In this document: positions 26,994 through 35,741 of the stretch, piece after piece
How the letters are laid out: the number at the start of each line of letters is the position of its first letter
How positions within the stretch are numbered: position 1 is the stretch's first letter
Origin: JAUWKC01 sp035527845
GTDB taxonomy: Bacteria > Planctomycetota > Phycisphaerae > Sedimentisphaerales > Anaerobacaceae
Length of the DNA: 64,000 bases
Assembly: GCA_035527845.1 (NCBI GenBank)
Contig: DATKZT010000095.1
Coordinates: 8,141 to 72,140, forward strand
Direction: 5' to 3'
Notes under the pieces: model-generated
Told to the model about the DNA's origin: nothing
Database searches by the model: none
The model's input: the letters and a program-made list of their open reading frames with translations, nothing else
Translations under genes and position numbers: made by a program

Positions 26994-27740
26994 TTACTTC
27001 AGCGATTCGGCGTCGACTTCGTTCAGGATGTTCAGATACTCTTTTACGGTGTTGCGCAGTCCCATTTCAATGGCGTCTGCTATGAGTGCGTGGCCGATTG
27101 AAACCTCGAGGACTCCGTGAACTGTGCCGAGAAACTTTGCGAGGTTCCTGAGGTTGAGGTCGTGGCCGGCGTTGAGTCCGAGGCCCATATCGAGAGCGGC
27201 CCTTGCGGCGGCGGCATATTTGTCCAGCGCAGCTTCGACATTCTCGCCGGTTCTGAATGCTCTGGCGTAGGGCTCGGTGTAAAGTTCGACGCGGTCGGCG
27301 CGGGCCTCTTTTGCCAGCTCGATGCCGGATATATCGGGGTCCATGAAAAGGCTGACGCGGATGCCGCGCTGCTTTAGCTCCTCAATGACCGGCGCGAGGC
27401 GGTTCTTTGTGATGGTGAGGTCCCAGCCGTGGTCGGAGGTGTTGGCATCGGGGGAGTCCGGCACGAGGGTTGCCTGGTCGGGTTTGATTTCGCGCACGAT
27501 GTCCATGTATTTGCCTGTAAAGGGGTTGCCCTCGATATTGAACTCGACGGTGACTATCTTGGCCAGCTCGTACACGTCGGCAAATCGGATGTGTCTCTGG
27601 TCGGGGCGTGGGTGTACGGTGATGCCGTGTGCGCCGGCCCTGATGACGGTTCGGGCGGAGTCCGTCACGCTCGGAATGCCGAGGTCGCGCTGGTTTCGCA
27701 GCAGTGCTATTTTGTTCAGGTTGACGCTCAGTTTTGTCAT
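26994..27740 (-). CDS. pdxJ: Pyridoxine 5'-phosphate synthase
   Basis: PdxJ closes the pyridoxine ring from 1-deoxyxylulose-5-phosphate and 3-amino-2-oxopropyl phosphate (vitamin B6 pathway). Typical blocks: L-S-V-N-L-N-K-I-A at the start, G-A-H-G-I-T-V-H-P-R-P-D-Q-R-H-I, F-N-I-E-G-N-P, L-V-P-D, V-S-L-F-M-D-P and G-L-N-A-G-H-D-L-N. Length 248 aa is near the usual 240. The ATG at 27740 with AAGGA eight bases upstream is chosen over a frame open to 27917, which would run into the opposite-strand gene. The substrate 1-deoxyxylulose-5-phosphate is shared with the IspG pathway encoded at 2.9 kb. Confidence 0.96.
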   Translation of the reverse strand: MTKLSVNLNKIALLRNQRDLGIPSVTDSARTVIRAGAHGITVHPRPDQRHIRFADVYELAKIVTVEFNIEGNPFTGKYMDIVREIKPDQATLVPDSPDANTSDHGWDLTITKNRLAPVIEELKQRGIRVSLFMDPDISGIELAKEARADRVELYTEPYARAFRTGENVEAALDKYAAAARAALDMGLGLNAGHDLNLRNLAKFLGTVHGVLEVSIGHALIADAIEMGLRNTVKEYLNILNEVDAESLK

Positions 27741-27770
27741 TTCTTGATCCTTGAAGGCCTGCGCGATTAT

Positions 27771-27784
27771 ATCATCGTGATGAT
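27771..27784. promoter_or_regulatory. 14-bp perfect palindrome in a divergent promoter region
   Basis: ATCATC-GT-GATGAT lies 31 bp upstream of pdxJ and 85 bp upstream of the ArfB-like gene, the only obvious dyad between them. It could be an operator for a dimeric regulator; no regulator can be assigned. Confidence 0.35.
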
Positions 27785-27868
27785 TTACAGCAAGAAAATA
27801 AGGCTGTAAAATTACGAGCAAAGAGAGGGACGGGGATTTGAGGATTACGAGAGGCGTTTTCGAAGTGC

Positions 27869-28231
27869 ATGATTGACTTTGGGGTGACAGAGCGAAAAGC
27901 AAGGGAGCTTCAGGCACGGATGGAGCGGCGGGGAATCTGCGAGGGTGACCTTGAGGAGAGCTTTGTTCGAAGTCGGGGGCCGGGGGGCCAGAAGGTAAAC
28001 AAGAGCTCGACGTGCGTACAGCTCAGGCACGTAGCCAGCGGGATAACGATAAAGATGCAAAGGAGCCGAAGGCAGGGGCTCAACCGCTACTATGCCAGAC
28101 AGCGCCTGTGCGAAATGCTGGAGCAGCAGGCGCTGGGAAGCGAAAGCCCCGAAGAAAAAAGGCGAGAGAAAATTCGCAAACAAAAAGACCGGAGAAGGCG
28201 AAGAACAAAAAGGGCATCTGGCAACGATTGA
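27869..28231 (+). CDS. Release-factor-like GGQ protein (ArfB/RF-1 domain)
   Basis: A 120-residue protein consisting of the peptidyl-tRNA hydrolase domain of class I release factors. The catalytic G-G-Q is at 39-41 inside R-G-P-G-G-Q-K-V-N-K-S-S, followed by the V-Q-L-R-H strand and a very basic C-terminal tail (K-R-R-E-K-I-R-K-Q-K-D-R-R-R-R-R). ArfB/YaeJ proteins use such a tail to enter the empty mRNA channel and rescue stalled ribosomes. No codon-recognition domain is present. It may be ArfB proper or the related RF-1-domain family often found in Planctomycetes. It starts an operon-like pair with the YgjP-like gene 33 bp downstream. Confidence 0.85.
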   Translation: MIDFGVTERKARELQARMERRGICEGDLEESFVRSRGPGGQKVNKSSTCVQLRHVASGITIKMQRSRRQGLNRYYARQRLCEMLEQQALGSESPEEKRREKIRKQKDRRRRRTKRASGND

Positions 28232-28264
28232 GATTCTTCGAGGTGCGGCGCCCGCTCGGGCATT

Positions 28265-28831
28265 ATGATGAAGAAATCGGAAACCATTCATGTTGACGGA
28301 CTGGGGCCGGTCCTGGTCCGAAGGAATAAGAGGGCCAAAAGGCTTTCCATAACCGTCAGGTATGACCGAACCGTCAGGGTGACGGTTCCTGAAAGGGTGT
28401 CGTTGGAACAAGCCTGCCGGTTTCTGACGGCCAAGACCGCGTGGGCAAAAAAGCATCTCGACAGGCTGGGCAGACTCGAGCGGGACCGCGGCCAAGAGTG
28501 CCTGCCGGCGGTAGACCGGGCCGAAGCCGGGGCTGTTCTGACCGCCAGGCTGAATCACCTGGCAGAGCAACATGGTTTCGAATACAATCGGGCCTTCATA
28601 AGGGACCAGAAAACACGATGGGGCAGCTGCAGCTCCGCCAACAATATCAACCTGAATATGAGACTGGTCGGATTGCCGCAAGAGCTTGCCGATTATGTAT
28701 TGCTGCATGAGCTGGTTCACACGAGGTTCAGGAACCATAGCGCAGATTTCTGGGCGGAGCTGGACAGAGTGGCGCCGGGTGCAAAGCGATTGAGCAGGCA
28801 ATTGAGAAAATACGGGCTTCGAACATTTTGA
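28265..28831 (+). CDS. YgjP-like metallopeptidase (DUF45/M48 type)
   Basis: A 188-residue predicted zinc peptidase. Motif H-E-L-V-H is at 148-152 with H158 completing H-E-x-x-H-x5-H, followed by D-F-W. Upstream are the family-typical R-R-N-K-R-A-K-R-L-S-I-T-V and T-R-W-G-S-C-S-S. YgjP/DUF45 proteins are cytoplasmic, often genetic neighbours of restriction or housekeeping genes, and their substrate is not established. Two ATGs lie in tandem at 28265 and 28268. It follows the release-factor-like gene closely in the same direction. Confidence 0.88.
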   Translation: MMKKSETIHVDGLGPVLVRRNKRAKRLSITVRYDRTVRVTVPERVSLEQACRFLTAKTAWAKKHLDRLGRLERDRGQECLPAVDRAEAGAVLTARLNHLAEQHGFEYNRAFIRDQKTRWGSCSSANNINLNMRLVGLPQELADYVLLHELVHTRFRNHSADFWAELDRVAPGAKRLSRQLRKYGLRTF

Positions 28832-28926
28832 CGCCGGTGAGCAGCGCCGCTTCGGTGAGCGCCTCAGCAGAGGAACAATAGAATCGGGAACGAGGAAAGA
28901 TTTGATTATGCCGAAGGAGGACAGAG

Positions 28927-29301
28927 ATGGCAAAAAGAATAATGATAACTGCCGGAGAAGTCAAGGTCGAAGCGGAGTTGAACGACGGTCCCACGGCAAA
29001 GATGGTTGCCGAGGCGCTTCCGATCAAGGCGCGGGGCAGCCGCTGGGGCGAGGAGATTTATTTTGAGATTCCGGTTGAGGCGGACCTTGAGTCGGATGCG
29101 CGGGACGTTGTCGAAGCGGGCGAGTTGGGGTACTGGCCGAGCGGCAACGCGTTCTGCATATTTTTCGGTCCGACGCCGGCCTCGCGGGGCGATGAAATCC
29201 GGGCGGCCTCGGCGGTGAATATCATCGGCAAAGTCAAAGGCGACCTCTCACAGCTTCCCGGCGTCCCCAACGGGGCGCAGGTCTTAATCGAGGCCGATTA
29301 G
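28927..29301 (+). CDS. Cyclophilin-like fold protein (TM1367/DUF369 type)
   Basis: A 124-residue single-domain protein matching the small cyclophilin-like beta-barrel family: an initial I-M-I-T-A-G-E-V-K-V-E-A-E-L-N strand pair, A-L-P-I-K-A-R-G-S-R-W-G-E-E-I-Y-F, G-E-L-G-Y-W-P-S-G-N-A-F-C-I-F-F-G-P-T-P, then a C-terminal I-I-G-K-V block. The structural family is known but no prolyl isomerase activity is established. The ATG has a GGAGG about seven bases upstream. It probably ends the unit beginning at 27869, though a 95 bp gap allows its own promoter. Confidence 0.85.
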   Translation: MAKRIMITAGEVKVEAELNDGPTAKMVAEALPIKARGSRWGEEIYFEIPVEADLESDARDVVEAGELGYWPSGNAFCIFFGPTPASRGDEIRAASAVNIIGKVKGDLSQLPGVPNGAQVLIEAD

Positions 29302-29435
29302 CGTGAACGCATGGCGCGGCAACCAAAGTCGCGCATAAGGGAAAGGGGCCAGGGTGAGATAGCTGCGCTGCTTAGGGAGCAGGGGGCGGTGGAATAAGGC
29401 GGATTCGGGAAAATGAGGAAATCTGCGAACGATTC

Positions 29436-29463
29436 TTGAAAAGAGGCGTATTTATGGTATAAT
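29436..29463 (+). promoter_or_regulatory. Near-consensus sigma70 promoter
   Basis: TTGAAA (29436-29441) and a perfect TATAAT (29458-29463) with 16-base spacing, 40 bp upstream of the Cys-rich protein gene. It is the closest to consensus seen in this window. Confidence 0.7.
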
Positions 29464-29503
29464 TGCTGCAGGCAAGCAGACTTTACTTTTGGAGACACAG
29501 AAT

Positions 29504-30013
29504 ATGGATACAAACGAAGTGTCGGATAACAACGCTGATTTGTCGTCGGCAGGGGGCGGTTCTTCCTGTGATTCGGGGCCGGCAAGCAGCCCGGGAAAGA
29601 CGTGGAAGACGGTGGTATTTGTCATCGTCGTGGCGCTGGCGGGGACTCTGGCGGCGCATTCGATGCTGACGGCCAGTCGTTGCGGCGGCTGCGGGGCGGG
29701 CGGCGCGAGGGCTTTGTGGGGCGCAAATCAGAAAGGGTCCGGTCGGGAGGCCTGGGTGTGTCCGCTGGTCCAAAAGGTATCTCTCGGTGAGGGTGCCAAT
29801 TTGAAAGATACTGGCTGCCCGCTGCATAAAGGACAGGCCTGTAAAAACGATCCGACCGCGCCTGTGCCCGGCTGCTGTCCCGGCGTCCAGGCTTCTTCCA
29901 AGAGTGCAGGCTGTCCGTTGGCCGAACAGGCGGCGAAGGCATGTCCGAATAGTCCGGGTGCAAAGGCTCCCGGCTGCTGTCCGGGTGGTCGTCATCGGTG
30001 GGGACAGAAATAA
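29504..30013 (+). CDS. Single-pass membrane protein with Cys-rich repeats
   Basis: I do not recognise the family. The 169-residue product has a disordered acidic N-terminus, one membrane helix (about 35-53, V-V-F-V-I-V-V-A-L-A-G-T) and then a cysteine-rich extracytoplasmic part. After C-G-G-C-G-A-G-G come two tandem units of about 30 residues, each G-C-P-L ... A-C ... P-G-C-C-P-G. Vicinal and closely spaced cysteines suggest metal (copper, mercury, zinc) binding or disulfide-rich surface exposure. It has its own near-consensus promoter and an intrinsic terminator, so it forms an isolated, probably well-expressed unit. The ATG at 29504 has GGAG ten bases upstream. Confidence 0.75.
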   Translation: MDTNEVSDNNADLSSAGGGSSCDSGPASSPGKTWKTVVFVIVVALAGTLAAHSMLTASRCGGCGAGGARALWGANQKGSGREAWVCPLVQKVSLGEGANLKDTGCPLHKGQACKNDPTAPVPGCCPGVQASSKSAGCPLAEQAAKACPNSPGAKAPGCCPGGRHRWGQK

Positions 30014-30039
30014 TAAGAAAGTTGATATGAGGCATTTCG

Positions 30040-30070
30040 GAAGCCGGCGATTGACGTCGGCTTCTTTTTT
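30040..30070 (+). terminator. Intrinsic terminator
   Basis: Stem arms GAAGCCG (30040-30046) and CGGCTTC (30058-30064) are followed immediately by six T. It is 27 bp after the Cys-rich gene stop and is the most canonical terminator in the window. Confidence 0.8.
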
Positions 30071-30092
30071 GGGGATTGCGGACGGCAACGGG

Positions 30093-30621
30093 CAAGCGTA
30101 GCGAATCTGTTGGGCCGTCGCCCATTCGGTGTAATACCCAATGGGTCATGCGTAGTCCATCTTCCGGTGTAGTAGTCGTGGTAGCGGTGGCGGTTGTATT
30201 GCAGCGTGAGGCTGCCGTTATCCAAAAAGTCCACCCTTCGGCCGGTAAAATAATACGGGTTCGTAAAGAAGCTCTGCTGATTTGCCGGCGTGGAGCTGTA
30301 GCGGGGCGGAATAGAAGCGCCAAGGTCGGTAAAATTCACTGTGCCGCTGCTATCGATGTCGCACCGCCAGTTGTAGTTGGGGTCGCATTCAGACTTGTAC
30401 ATACTTAGCTGAAGCTTGGCGAGGTCGCCCGCATCAATATCCCTGTCAGCATCGGCGTCGCCGCTGGTCCATGTAAGAGGATTGCCGTAAACATCGTAAG
30501 CGGTCTGCTCTGATATCACAAAACCCTTGGTCGAGACCAGAGCCCGTGTGCTGTATAAGGCATCCTGCAGATTGTATCGCTCCTGTTGATTGTACGAGGG
30601 CTTGAAAAGACGCTTATCCAA
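30093..30621 (-). pseudogene. Detached RHS core fragment
   Basis: The frame carries the end of an RHS-repeat-associated core: Y-D-V-Y-G-N-P-L, Y-Y-F-T-G-R-R-V-D-F-L-D and Y-Y-T-G-R-W-T-T-H-D-P-L-G-I-T-P-N. A dockerin-like calcium-loop insertion (D-A-D-A-D-R-D-I-D and D-I-D-S-S-G-T-V-N-F) sits before it. The expected Y-D repeats upstream are missing, and just after R-P-N-R-F the sequence loses similarity, running antisense into the Cys-rich gene. It has no plausible start and is a remnant, lying downstream of the larger RHS gene on the same strand. Such displaced core fragments are typical of RHS loci that have exchanged their tips. Confidence 0.7.
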
Positions 30622-30640
30622 TATATTACACTCGACGGTC

Positions 30641-31570
30641 CTAATTTGTCACCTTTTGCCCGATCAAGATACACCCTGTTACGCGTCCAAAGTTCGGCAA
30701 GGCATAGCGCTCCCCTGTTTCAATGTCCCAAATTGTCAGCTTAAGTTCGTGACTAATGAACCACGTGTTTCTGATCTGAGCTGTCACGAAGTAGCGACCG
30801 TCCGCCTCCCAAGCTACACTGTACAAGGATTCCCGCTCATCAATTTCAAACAACTCGGTTTCCAACCCCGTAACAAGGTCTTTCTTGAAGCATAACATCC
30901 GGCTGTCCCTCTTGCCAATGCAAACTACCGTGTTAGTGTCAAGCGGTGTTAACCAAATGGCTTGTGCGACCAGCGATTCACTATTGCTGTCCAGATTGAG
31001 CTTTCTTATTCCGCTGCTAGAACCCAAAAAAAGGTAATTATCGGCGCTCGACCATAGGATTGACTGAACTGCGTGGCAGGACACCCACCTCTCATTTCCG
31101 CCCTTGAGGTCAAGGAGGACAATAGCGGAATTTGAGTCCACGCGCGTGCTGTAAGCAAGTTTTGTTCCGTCATGCGATAGAGCGAGCAAGTTTGGAACTC
31201 CTTGGACCTTAGTCAGAACTCGCGCAACCGCGCCTCGCTTCAACGGCTGAGTCTTGATAAAATAATTATAATTTCTATCCCTTTCGGCAAAATAGATCTC
31301 ATTATCCCGGAGGACAATATGTTGGGAACGATAGCCGCGCACTTTCGGCACCCTTAAAATCCACTTCCCGGAACCCAAATCAAGTTGAAACAACCCGCGG
31401 TGATTAGCGTATATTGCGCCATTTCGGCTAGCTAAGAAGGCGAGTCCCTTTTCAAATGCTCGCCGGTTGCCTGCTCTCTTTTCTGTTTCACATCTGACTA
31501 CCAGCAATCCCAGCAGAACGACCGCTGCCAGCATGGCATACCCCATCGTTCGCGTGCGTCTCCTTATCAT
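30641..31570 (-). CDS. Membrane-anchored beta-propeller-like protein
   Basis: A 309-residue protein with one N-terminal hydrophobic helix (about 10-26) and an extracytoplasmic domain made of repeated four-strand units typical of WD40/TolB-like propellers: L-A-L-S-H-D-G-T-K-L-A-Y-S-T, V-A-W-E-A-D-G-R-Y-F-V-T, L-T-I-W-D-I-E-T-G-E. About six units can be counted. No catalytic residues are seen. The ATG at 31570 has GGAG seven bases upstream. It lies between an RHS protein and a detached RHS core on the same strand, the position where an immunity or accessory gene is found in RHS toxin loci. That role is inference only. Confidence 0.75.
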   Translation of the reverse strand: MIRRRTRTMGYAMLAAVVLLGLLVVRCETEKRAGNRRAFEKGLAFLASRNGAIYANHRGLFQLDLGSGKWILRVPKVRGYRSQHIVLRDNEIYFAERDRNYNYFIKTQPLKRGAVARVLTKVQGVPNLLALSHDGTKLAYSTRVDSNSAIVLLDLKGGNERWVSCHAVQSILWSSADNYLFLGSSSGIRKLNLDSNSESLVAQAIWLTPLDTNTVVCIGKRDSRMLCFKKDLVTGLETELFEIDERESLYSVAWEADGRYFVTAQIRNTWFISHELKLTIWDIETGERYALPNFGRVTGCILIGQKVTN

Positions 31571-31641
31571 GCTAGAACTCCGTTGACCCGCGCAGTTAGC
31601 TCCGTTTTCGCCGAAATAGTGCAGAGTGTGATCCCGATCCT

Positions 31642-33186
31642 TTACATAGCAGGCCCCGCGATAGAAGGCGCTCTCCAGTTACTTATTAAGCAACAGTCCT
31701 TTATAATGCTTTTTGTCTGCGTAAAACAGTTGGGATAGAATTGACCCCATGGGACGCGTTCCCTTACTTCCTCAACGCAACTGTCGATTCGCTCGCACGT
31801 AGCGCATTCACACGGGCAATCTTTGCCCGACCCGCTCCGAAGTGTCCTGTTAGGGGAGTCCACAACCATAACATCGTAAGTTATGCCACTTTTGGGCATA
31901 CCGCCCGCGAAGTTGGCGATTTCACAATGCGGTACACCCAACCAGGCTAAGATTTCCTCTTCCCAATTGTCAACATCAATTTTGTCACAATACACAAAAT
32001 ACCCACAGTCAGAAGCTGTTCCTGCTGGAACTGGAAATTCGGCAGGGTCGGGAAGTTCAGGCAGAGGTATCCACGGCGGCGCTTCTTCCCCCTCGCCCTG
32101 TGTGCCGTACCTGTCTCGGCGGTTCGCCGGACTGGACCTAACAAATTCATACCCGTTGATACCGTCAATATATTGTTTGAGAGCGGCAAATCGATTTATT
32201 TTTGCAGCATCATTGGGGATGACGCCGAGTTTTTCGGCTTGTAGCCACCGGCCTAAATAGGTCGAATAATCCCTGTATGGCCACGACATTAATTCCAATC
32301 CGCCCCCATCTAACAAATCAAGCCTCTTTCCCTGAAAATAGTACGGATTGCCGTAATCGCTTTTTCCATCGGGGTCGGCGGCGAAATTCGGCTCAAGGAT
32401 GTACGGGCTGCCGTAGGCATCGTATTCGTAACGCTCACCAACAGTGGGAGGAGAGCCAATCTGCAACAGAGCAACCGGACTATAGAGGTGGTCGTGGACG
32501 TAAAACACGAACAGGCCGCCGAACTTGCACAAGACCTCGTCGATGTAATTTCCGTAAATAAAGGCCCGCTGCAACACGTCCGAGCCATTATATTCGCACA
32601 GCACCTGCCAGTTGTCGTTGTAATAATAGAGAGTTGTCGTCCCGGCCACGCTGTCTATTTTTCTGATTCTCCTGCCCAGACAATCGTAGGCAAATTCAGC
32701 TATATCGTTGCCGTCTTTGGTGATTTTCACAATTCGGTTCTCGTAATCGTATTGGTATTCGCAGCCGTCCTTGTCGGCTGTCAGATTACCCGCACTATCA
32801 TAGCTCAAATTCGCATCGCCAACACTATTATATCGGTTTGTGAGGTTATCCACCACATAATTTACGTCATTTCCATCCCGCACGTTGACCGTCGTCCTGT
32901 TGCCCAAATCGTCCATTGTAAAGAGTTCGTTGGTATCATCTATGCCGTACGCAGCAAGGGTAAGCCTGTCGAGGTCATCATAGCTGAAGTCGCTGCACGG
33001 GTCGTCCGGCCGGATGCTGGTTTTGGGGTGAATGCCAGGTTGCGGGGCGTGAGTTTTTTGTTGTGCGTGTGAATTTCTTGCCAAAGGGGGGGGGCAGCGT
33101 ATAATATGTTTGGCGGTGAAGGTGAGAAGGCCGCCTTCGAACGGATTTGAGGTTATGGCGTGTATGTAAATAAGGCAGCGGTGCAA
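31642..33186 (-). pseudogene. N-terminally truncated RHS-repeat protein with Cys-rich tip
   Basis: Similarity begins only at F-S-Y-D-D-L-D-R-L (about residue 67 of the frame) and continues through YD repeats (Y-D-S-A-G-N-L-T, Y-D-Y-E-N-R-I-V, Y-D-C-L-G-R-R-I) and the core (Y-Y-F-Q-G-K-R-L-D-L-L, Y-L-G-R-W-L-Q-A-E). After D-R-Y-G the tip of about 150 residues is unlike the core and has 11 cysteines, including C-P-C-E-C-A-T-C. A complete RHS protein has a signal peptide and hundreds more repeat residues; here the pgsA gene lies immediately upstream, so the 5' part was lost. The C-terminal half is intact and could still be made if a start is used, but no ribosome site is visible at 33186. Confidence 0.7.
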
Positions 33187-33220
33187 ATCTCGTCAGTCAA
33201 TTATCGGTAGAAGGGATGCT

Positions 33221-33883
33221 ATGAAGTTGAGCTGGGCCAATCGGATTACCATTCTCAGGATATTGCTGATTGTGCCGTTTGTCAGTTTCATGCTCAAGAT
33301 AAACGACCCCGATTTGACGCCTGGCTGGCAGGTGGCCATGAGGTATCTGGCTATAGTCATTTATTTGATGATGGCGGTAAGCGACGGAGTTGACGGGTAC
33401 CTTGCGCGGAGGGGAAGGCAGGTGACCAGGCTGGGCACGTTTCTCGACCCGGTCGCTGACAAGCTTCTGATAACGGCGGCGTGTCTGCTGCTGGCGTCGC
33501 AGCGTGCGGCGGTGGATGGTTTTCTGCTGCCGCCGACGGTGGTTGTGCTGATAATAGGCAAGGACCTGTTTCTTCTGATTGGTTTTGTGATTGTTTACTT
33601 CATCACGTCGCAGATTCGCATCCATACGGTATGGATCGGCAAAGTGGCGACGGCGCTGCAGCTATCCATGGTGGCGGCGATTCTGATTGCACCCGAAGTT
33701 TCACTGCTTGTTTCGGGCTGGATATGGTTTTTACGATTTCTCTGGTGGTCGGCGGCGGGTGCGGCGATTTTGGCGACGCTGATTTACATTCGGAACGGAA
33801 GTCGCTATATTGAGAAGTATGAACGGAACCTCAACAAGAGGGCCAATGCCGAAAAGGCGGCAGATCCGGGCGAAGCGGCGTAG
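33221..33883 (+). CDS. pgsA: CDP-alcohol phosphatidyltransferase (PgsA-like)
   Basis: A membrane enzyme that most likely transfers a phosphatidyl group from CDP-diacylglycerol to glycerol-3-phosphate, the first step to phosphatidylglycerol. The CDP-alcohol motif is complete: D58-G59-x2-A62-R63-x8-G72-x3-D76-x3-D80, with an extra D55. Hydrophobic segments lie near 8-26, 38-54, 80-98, 103-130, 140-160 and 163-185. The charged tail (about 190-220) is cytosolic. Length 220 aa is slightly long for PgsA. Other CDP-alcohol transferases (cardiolipin or inositol phosphate types) cannot be excluded. The ATG at 33221 has a GAAGGG upstream. It is followed by ribBA with a 97 bp gap. Confidence 0.88.
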   Translation: MKLSWANRITILRILLIVPFVSFMLKINDPDLTPGWQVAMRYLAIVIYLMMAVSDGVDGYLARRGRQVTRLGTFLDPVADKLLITAACLLLASQRAAVDGFLLPPTVVVLIIGKDLFLLIGFVIVYFITSQIRIHTVWIGKVATALQLSMVAAILIAPEVSLLVSGWIWFLRFLWWSAAGAAILATLIYIRNGSRYIEKYERNLNKRANAEKAADPGEAA

Positions 33884-33980
33884 AGTTTACCTTTGAACGA
33901 GCTTGGGGGCGTTCGGACGAAGTTTGGGAGATTGGGACTGCCTCGTTGACAGAAGAAAGGCCGAGAAAAGGTTTTTTGAG

Positions 33981-35222
33981 ATGGCGCTTGAGTTCAGCGA
34001 AATACCGGAGGTTTTGGAAGAGCTTCGGGGTGGGCGGATGATTGTTCTGGTCGACGCCGAGGACCGTGAGAACGAGGGGGACCTTGTGTGCGCGGGCGAG
34101 AAGGTGACGCCGGAGATAATCAACTTCATGGCCAAATACGGTCGCGGTCTGATATGTCTGCCGTTGACGGCGGAGAAATGTGATTCGCTGGGTCTTTATC
34201 CGCAGACGATGGAGAACACCGCGCGGTTTGGAACGGCGTTTACGGTGAGCATCGATGCGGCCGAGGGTATAAAGACGGGCATCAGCGCCGCGGACCGGTC
34301 GCATACGATTCAGGTGGCGATAGCGGAGGGGACCAAGGCGAGCGACCTGGCTCGTCCGGGGCATGTATTTCCGCTGCGTGGGCGAGAGGGGGGGGTGCTG
34401 GTGCGGGCGGGGCAGACGGAAGGGGCGATTGACCTGATGCGATTGGCGGAGCTCAAACCGGCCGGTGTTATCTGTGAGATTATGAACGAGGACGGCTCGA
34501 TGGCGAGGGTGCCGGAGCTGCTGAGGTTCTGCGAAGAGCACAATTTGAAGATAGTCTCGATTGCCAAGCTCATCGAGTATCGGCTTCAGCGTGAGAGGCA
34601 AATCAAGCGTGTCGAGTGCGTGGACCTGCCCACGGACTACGGGGATTTCAAGCTCATCGGGTATGAGAGCATGACTTCTGCGGAGCCGCATATAGCCCTG
34701 TGCAAGGGAGGAGTGGGTGAGCTTGATGATAATGGCAGGCCTGTGGAACAGGATGAAGCTGTGCTGGTGAGGGTACATTCGGAGTGCATGACGGGGGATT
34801 TGTTTCATTCTCAGCGGTGTGAGTGTGGTTATCAGCTTGTAGCCGCCATGAAGATGATTGAGCAGGCGGGCAAAGGCGCGTTGATTTATCTGCGACAGGA
34901 GGGCAGAGGGATCGGGCTTCGCAACAAGCTGCGTGCGTATAAACTTCAGGAGCAGGGTCTCGATACGGTGGACGCGAATCTGAAGCTTGGATTTGTGGCG
35001 GACCGGAGGGACTACGGTATTGGCGCGCAGATATGCCGGGATTTGGGTCTGCACAAGATAAGGATATTGACCAACAATCCTAAGAAGATAAGCAGACTCG
35101 AGGTTTATGGGATAAAGATTGTGGAGCAGATACCGCTGCTGGCGGAGCCGGGTAAGCACAATATTGATTATTTGCGTGCGAAGAAGTACCGGCTGGGGCA
35201 TATACTCGACGAGGACTTATAG
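33981..35222 (+). CDS. ribBA: Bifunctional DHBP synthase/GTP cyclohydrolase II
   Basis: RibBA supplies both starting compounds of riboflavin. The N-terminal RibB part (about 1-205) has V-D-A-E-D-R-E-N-E-G-D-L with the acidic metal site, T-A-x-S-H-T-like A-A-D-R-S-H-T-I-Q and R-x-G-H-T/V as R-P-G-H-V-F-P-L-R. The C-terminal RibA part (about 210-413) has the zinc ligands in E-C-M-T-G-D-L-F-H-S-Q-R-C-E-C-G and the catalytic stretch R-Q-E-G-R-G-I-G-L. Both halves look intact. The ATG at 33981 is preceded by AAAAGG; the frame is open back to 33903 but the added 26 residues are not family-like. No FMN riboswitch is visible upstream. Confidence 0.95.
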   Translation: MALEFSEIPEVLEELRGGRMIVLVDAEDRENEGDLVCAGEKVTPEIINFMAKYGRGLICLPLTAEKCDSLGLYPQTMENTARFGTAFTVSIDAAEGIKTGISAADRSHTIQVAIAEGTKASDLARPGHVFPLRGREGGVLVRAGQTEGAIDLMRLAELKPAGVICEIMNEDGSMARVPELLRFCEEHNLKIVSIAKLIEYRLQRERQIKRVECVDLPTDYGDFKLIGYESMTSAEPHIALCKGGVGELDDNGRPVEQDEAVLVRVHSECMTGDLFHSQRCECGYQLVAAMKMIEQAGKGALIYLRQEGRGIGLRNKLRAYKLQEQGLDTVDANLKLGFVADRRDYGIGAQICRDLGLHKIRILTNNPKKISRLEVYGIKIVEQIPLLAEPGKHNIDYLRAKKYRLGHILDEDL

Positions 35223-35225
35223 GCT

Positions 35226-35741
35226 ATGAGAGGGATTTGGAACTTTGCGCCGGTATTCTTTTTGGCATTGGTGCTGGTGGGGACAGGCTGTGAGCATCCG
35301 GGCGGGCAGAGCGTTCCCGCCGGCGACCGGAACTCAGAGCTGTTTTCTCTGTACAAACCTTATGGCGCCGCGAAGCTCGATATTACACCTTTGACGGGCT
35401 TTGTCGTCGGCGGTGAGAGAGTTAGCCGAATCAAGGCATACGTCAGTTTGGTGGACTCGTTTGATTGTCAGATTAAGTCACCCGGGACGTTCCGGTTTGA
35501 GCTGTATGAGCGTGTTGAGGCGTCATCCGAGCGGAAGGGCGGGAGAATTGCGATTTGGCCTGACGTCGATTTGACCGAGGTGGGTGAAAACAGCGGTTAC
35601 TGGCGGGACTTTCTAAGGGCTTACGAATTCAATTTGGACTTCGAGCCTCAGCGTAACCGGCGCTACATATTACAGGTGACGTGTCTGTGTCCGACGGGCG
35701 TGCGTTTGACGGGCGATTTTGCGATTGAATATTCGCCGTGA
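35226..35741 (+). CDS. Predicted lipoprotein, unknown function
   Basis: A 171-residue exported protein with a lipoprotein signal: hydrophobic core A-P-V-F-F-L-A-L-V-L-V-G-T-G followed by C22. The mature part is beta-rich (L-D-I-T-P-L-T-G-F, V-S-R-I-K-A-Y-V-S-L-V-D, F-R-F-E-L-Y-E-R-V, Y-I-L-Q-V-T-C-L-C-P-T-G-V) and looks like a single beta-sandwich. No family is recognised. It starts only 3 bp after ribBA, so it is co-transcribed and probably translationally coupled, though no functional link to riboflavin synthesis is evident. Confidence 0.78.
   Translation: MRGIWNFAPVFFLALVLVGTGCEHPGGQSVPAGDRNSELFSLYKPYGAAKLDITPLTGFVVGGERVSRIKAYVSLVDSFDCQIKSPGTFRFELYERVEASSERKGGRIAIWPDVDLTEVGENSGYWRDFLRAYEFNLDFEPQRNRRYILQVTCLCPTGVRLTGDFAIEYSP

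Noticed and set aside
33831..35201. A 456-codon minus-strand frame over ribBA
   Set aside because: Complete overlap with an unambiguous ribBA gene; no start context.
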